A stretch of 59,639 nt of DNA from Streptomyces sp. B93 (lineage in GTDB: Bacteria > Actinomycetota > Actinomycetes > Streptomycetales > Streptomycetaceae): assembly GCF_018070565.1 (NCBI RefSeq), contig NZ_JAGPXL010000042.1, positions 1 to 59,639 on the forward strand, read 5' to 3'. The translations under genes were made by a program, and so were the position numbers. The notes beneath the pieces are model-generated. The model was not told the origin of the DNA and made no database searches. It was given only the letters and a program-made list of their open reading frames with translations. Positions 57,050 to 59,639 of this stretch are shown here, piece after piece. Within the stretch, counting starts at the first letter, position 1, and the number at the start of each line of letters is the position of its first letter.

Positions 57050-57805
57050 TCAGCTCCAGACGTTGCCCTGGTTCTGTCCACGGGCGCCCTGCTGGCCCAT
57101 GCCGTACTGCGCGGCGATGCCCGAGCCGATCTGGGCGCCCTGCGGCGGCAGCAGCTCGCTGGGCTGCACCAGCGCGTAGCCCGTGCCCATGAAGCTCAGC
57201 TCCCAGCCCTCCCCGGTGCTGCCGCGGCGCCGCCACACCCCCGACGAGTGCGTCTGGGCCTGCATCTGCACCCGCAGCCCGGTCGACCAGGCGACGATGG
57301 CGTCGGCGTCGCAGTTGACGTACTTGTCCGGGGTGACCTGGAGCATCAGCGGCGCCCCGGAGGTCATCAGCGCGACCTTGCCGTTGCCCGTGATGTTGAG
57401 CTGGTACTTCCCGGAGCCGGAGATGCCGTAGATGCTGTCGACGGCGATGACCTCGTGGTGCAGCGAGGAGTCCATCGCGAGCACATAGCTGCTGTCGACG
57501 GTCAGCCCCTCGTGGTCCACGTCCACCAGGTGGACGTGCTGCTTGAGGTTGGCCAGATAGACCGTGCCCTGCCCGTGGCAGCGCATCAGGTCCAGGCCCT
57601 CGCCGGTGTGCGCACGCGCGCGTGCGGCGCTGTTGCCCTGGAACTCGGCGTCGAACTCGACCATCCCCTGGTAGGCGACCATGGTCCCCTTGCGGGCGAG
57701 GATGTCGTCGTGGCCGCCCAGCTGGACGCGGAGCATCTGCTTGTTCTGGAGCGCCCAGCGTTCCTGGGTCTGCTGGTCGTTGTAGGCGAAAAGCGGACTC
57801 TGCAT
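57050..57805 (-). CDS. AIM24-family protein, paralogue 1
   Basis: 251 residues, beta-rich AIM24 (TIGR00266) fold. Family blocks are DILARKGTMVAYQG, DLMRCHGQGTVYLA and YVNCDADAIVAWS. The C-terminal 40 residues are Gln/Gly-rich (QYGMGQQGARGQNQ). Bacterial AIM24 proteins have no established biochemical role; the yeast namesake is mitochondrial. Third gene of a three-paralogue operon, 16 bases after the second. Confidence 0.85.
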   Translation of the reverse strand: MQSPLFAYNDQQTQERWALQNKQMLRVQLGGHDDILARKGTMVAYQGMVEFDAEFQGNSAARARAHTGEGLDLMRCHGQGTVYLANLKQHVHLVDVDHEGLTVDSSYVLAMDSSLHHEVIAVDSIYGISGSGKYQLNITGNGKVALMTSGAPLMLQVTPDKYVNCDADAIVAWSTGLRVQMQAQTHSSGVWRRRGSTGEGWELSFMGTGYALVQPSELLPPQGAQIGSGIAAQYGMGQQGARGQNQGNVWS

Positions 57806-57821
57806 GGTGTGGTGCTCCCCC

Positions 57822-58502
57822 TCAGCCCCGGAACCGGAGGCGGTCGGTGCTGTCCTCGCTGGGCTGGACGACGACGATGCCCTGGCCTGAGAAGGCCATC
57901 TGGTAGGCCTCGCCGCTGCCCCGGCCGATCAGCGACTGCGCCTTGAAGCTGCGCTTGCCCTTCACCTTGAGGTTCGGGGACCAGGCGATGAGGGCGTCCG
58001 GGTCGACGTAGGTCTCGTCCTCGCCGCCGCCGCAGTCGACGACGATCGGCTTGCCCCGGGAGGTCAGCGCGACCCAGCCCTGACCGGAGATCTTCGTGTT
58101 CCACAGGCCCTGGCCCGCGAACTTCGCCAGCCCCTTGACCCGCTCCACGCCCCACGTCAGATGGGCGTCGAAGGCGAGCAGGTTGGTGGCGTTGACGGAG
58201 ATACCGTCGCCGTTGAGGTTGATCACGACGACGTTGGCGCCGTAGTCGGCGAGGTAGAGCAGTCCGTCGCCGGAGCACTTCATCAGCGGCGCGCCCTCGC
58301 CGGTCATCCAGTCCTTGGCGATCTGGCGGACGGCGGGCGGGTTGGGCTCGTACTGGACGAAGCCTTCGTAGGCGACCATCGAGCCCACGCGCGCGAGGAG
58401 GTCGTTCCCGGTCTGCATGGCGACCTTCAGCATGTGGTTGCCGTGGTTCTCCATGCGGGCGGTGACGGGTGCGGGGGCGTAGCCCGCGAGCGGCTGGTTC
58501 AT
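57822..58502 (-). CDS. AIM24-family protein, paralogue 2
   Basis: 226 residues with the same blocks in the same order: DLLARVGSMVAYEGFVQYEP, LMKCSGDGLLYLA, GDGISVNATNLLAFD, YVDPDALIAWSPNL and FSGQGIVVVQPSE. It lies 12 bases after the third paralogue's stop and 16 before paralogue 1, so it is in one operon. Divergence between the copies suggests hetero-oligomers rather than recent duplication. Confidence 0.87.
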   Translation of the reverse strand: MNQPLAGYAPAPVTARMENHGNHMLKVAMQTGNDLLARVGSMVAYEGFVQYEPNPPAVRQIAKDWMTGEGAPLMKCSGDGLLYLADYGANVVVINLNGDGISVNATNLLAFDAHLTWGVERVKGLAKFAGQGLWNTKISGQGWVALTSRGKPIVVDCGGGEDETYVDPDALIAWSPNLKVKGKRSFKAQSLIGRGSGEAYQMAFSGQGIVVVQPSEDSTDRLRFRG

Positions 58503-58514
58503 GACGGGCTCCCC

Positions 58515-59639
58515 TTAGATCTCGTAGGGCTGTACGACGACGAAGTTGCCGGGCGCGGCCCGGAACTGGAGGTTCACGCTCTCCCCCGTGTCACCGGCGT
58601 AGGCGTTGCGGCGCATCCGCACCTGGCTGGAGACGATCACCTGGGCGGCCGACGACCAGGCGACCACCGCGTTGCTGTCGGCGAAGGTCGTGGGCGTCAC
58701 CGGCAGGACCACGGGTGTGCCGTGCGTCTTGACGACGATCGTGCCGGTGCCCTGGAACACCATCGTGAACAGGGCGCCGCCGGGGATGCCGTGGCCCTCG
58801 ATGCGGCGGACCTCGTAGGTGAGGCTCTCGTCGAAGGCGAGGACGTTCTCGGCGGAGACGCAGATGCCGTCGCCCTGGAGTTCGATGGGGTGCAGCATCG
58901 TGGAGTTCTCGGCGAGGAACACCTGGCCCTGGCCGGTGCAGCGCATCAGCTGCATCTCCTGCCCGGTGGCGTTGCCCACGATCCGGCCCGCGAACCCGGC
59001 GCCCTTGTAGCTGAAGTCGACCTTGCCCTGGTAGAGCACCATGCTGCCCTGCCGGGCCAGCACGGGCTGACCGCCGATGCCGAGGTCCACCCGTACCAGC
59101 TTCTTGTTCTGCTGCGTCCAGCGCTGCCCGGTCGGCGTCTCCTTGAACTGTTGGAGCGCCCCGGCGACACCGGGCGCCTGCGGCGAGCCCTGCGGAACAC
59201 CCTGGGGTGCGCCGTAGGGGGCCTGCGGGGCCGGCGGCTGACCGGGCGGGGGCTGCTGGCCGTATCCGGGCGGCGGGGTGGGCTGGCCGTAGCCCGGGGG
59301 TGGCGGCGGCGCGGGGGCCTGCGGGGCGGCGGGCTGGGCGTAGCCGGGGGGCGGCGCGGGGGCCTGCGGCTGCGGCGGCTGGCCGTATGGGGCCTGCGGC
59401 TGGGGCGGCTGGCCGTAGCCGGGCGGGGGTGTCGGCTGGCCGTACCCCTGCGGCGGGACCGTGCCGTTCGGCGGGGTCAGCGGCGCGACGACGGTCGGCG
59501 CGGTGTGCACCGGGGACACGGGCGGCGCCGGGGGCGGAGTGGCGCCCGGTGGGGGCGCGAATCCCTGCGCGGCGGCGGGCTGAGGGGCGGGTGCCGGGGC
59601 CGGTGCGGGGGGCGCGGGGGCCGCGGTGGAAGGCGCGCG
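58515..59639 (-). CDS. AIM24-domain protein with long Pro/Gly/Gln-rich N-terminal region (5' truncated)
   Basis: First gene of the AIM24 operon. The C-terminal AIM24 domain (about 220 residues: PVLARQGSMVLYQG, LMRCTGQGQVFLAE, VVVQPYEI) follows a low-complexity stretch of PPPGYGQP-like repeats. The frame stays open from GTG 59519 to the window edge and the upstream codons are equally Pro/Ala-rich, so the start and probably another domain lie outside. From memory, related streptomycete proteins carry an N-terminal TerD domain here, which cannot be checked in this window. Confidence 0.8.
   Translation of the reverse strand, partial: RAPSTAAPAPPAPAPAPAPQPAAAQGFAPPPGATPPPAPPVSPVHTAPTVVAPLTPPNGTVPPQGYGQPTPPPGYGQPPQPQAPYGQPPQPQAPAPPPGYAQPAAPQAPAPPPPPGYGQPTPPPGYGQQPPPGQPPAPQAPYGAPQGVPQGSPQAPGVAGALQQFKETPTGQRWTQQNKKLVRVDLGIGGQPVLARQGSMVLYQGKVDFSYKGAGFAGRIVGNATGQEMQLMRCTGQGQVFLAENSTMLHPIELQGDGICVSAENVLAFDESLTYEVRRIEGHGIPGGALFTMVFQGTGTIVVKTHGTPVVLPVTPTTFADSNAVVAWSSAAQVIVSSQVRMRRNAYAGDTGESVNLQFRAAPGNFVVVQPYEI

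Overview
The window is a stretch of Streptomyces chromosome. The sequence is very GC-rich with strong third-position GC bias. It carries genus-typical genes (wblE, dasABC/dasR, sigR/rsrA, an epi-isozizaene synthase with its P450). From memory, gene order follows the S. coelicolor interval running roughly from SCO5244 down to SCO5190; locus numbers are recollection, not a search. No integrase, transposase, phage gene or CRISPR array is visible, so this is core rather than acquired DNA. Both edges cut genes.

Layout. 1-5 kb: a truncated PLP enzyme, a Na+/H+ antiporter, a ZnF-UBP protein, and the anti-sigma/sigma-H stress pair with a four-helix membrane protein. 5.4-8.6 kb: diacylglycerol kinase, the WhiB protein WblE and a PdtaS-type sensor kinase. 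8.6-17 kb: the amino-sugar block, with a probable small RNA (scr5239-like), a SIS-domain isomerase, nagB, dasD-dasC-dasB-dasA and the regulator dasR, tied together by DasR operators (dre). 17-21.4 kb: carbon uptake (CstA/YbdD, and DUF3311 plus a sodium:monocarboxylate symporter). 22-25.7 kb: class Ia ribonucleotide reductase nrdAB behind a cobalamin riboswitch and probable NrdR boxes. 26.5-29 kb: the albaflavenone pair (CYP170 and epi-isozizaene synthase). 29-37 kb: peptide deformylase, a TPR protein, two membrane HD-domain proteins, the thiol-stress pair sigR-rsrA, a hydrolase and an HMCES/YedK protein. 37-45 kb: a membrane metallopeptidase, aroA-rsgA, an SMR exporter and TetR regulator, hisN, a CBS protein, and a divergent catalase/CatR pair. 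45-48 kb: two initiator tRNA genes flanking a large Sel1-repeat protein. 48-59.6 kb: UPF0182, a YlbL PDZ-protease, moaE, an epimerase, a DUF2342 zincin-like protein, a NUDIX hydrolase and three AIM24 paralogues, the last cut by the window edge.

Regulation is unusually readable. Five genes (the ZnF-UBP gene, the DAG kinase gene, pdtaS, aroA, catR) have a -10-like hexamer ending exactly 7 bases before the start codon and no ribosome site, which suggests leaderless transcripts; hisN is similar. Other sites read from sequence are dre elements, a SigR promoter, a CatR box, two Rex-like operators, NrdR-like boxes and several hairpin terminators.

The least explained material is intergenic. One hairpin-bearing repeat family occurs three times, once expanded into 61-bp tandem units upstream of a tRNA-fMet gene. 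Three other dispersed-repeat types also occur. A structured small RNA candidate has a dre site at its promoter.
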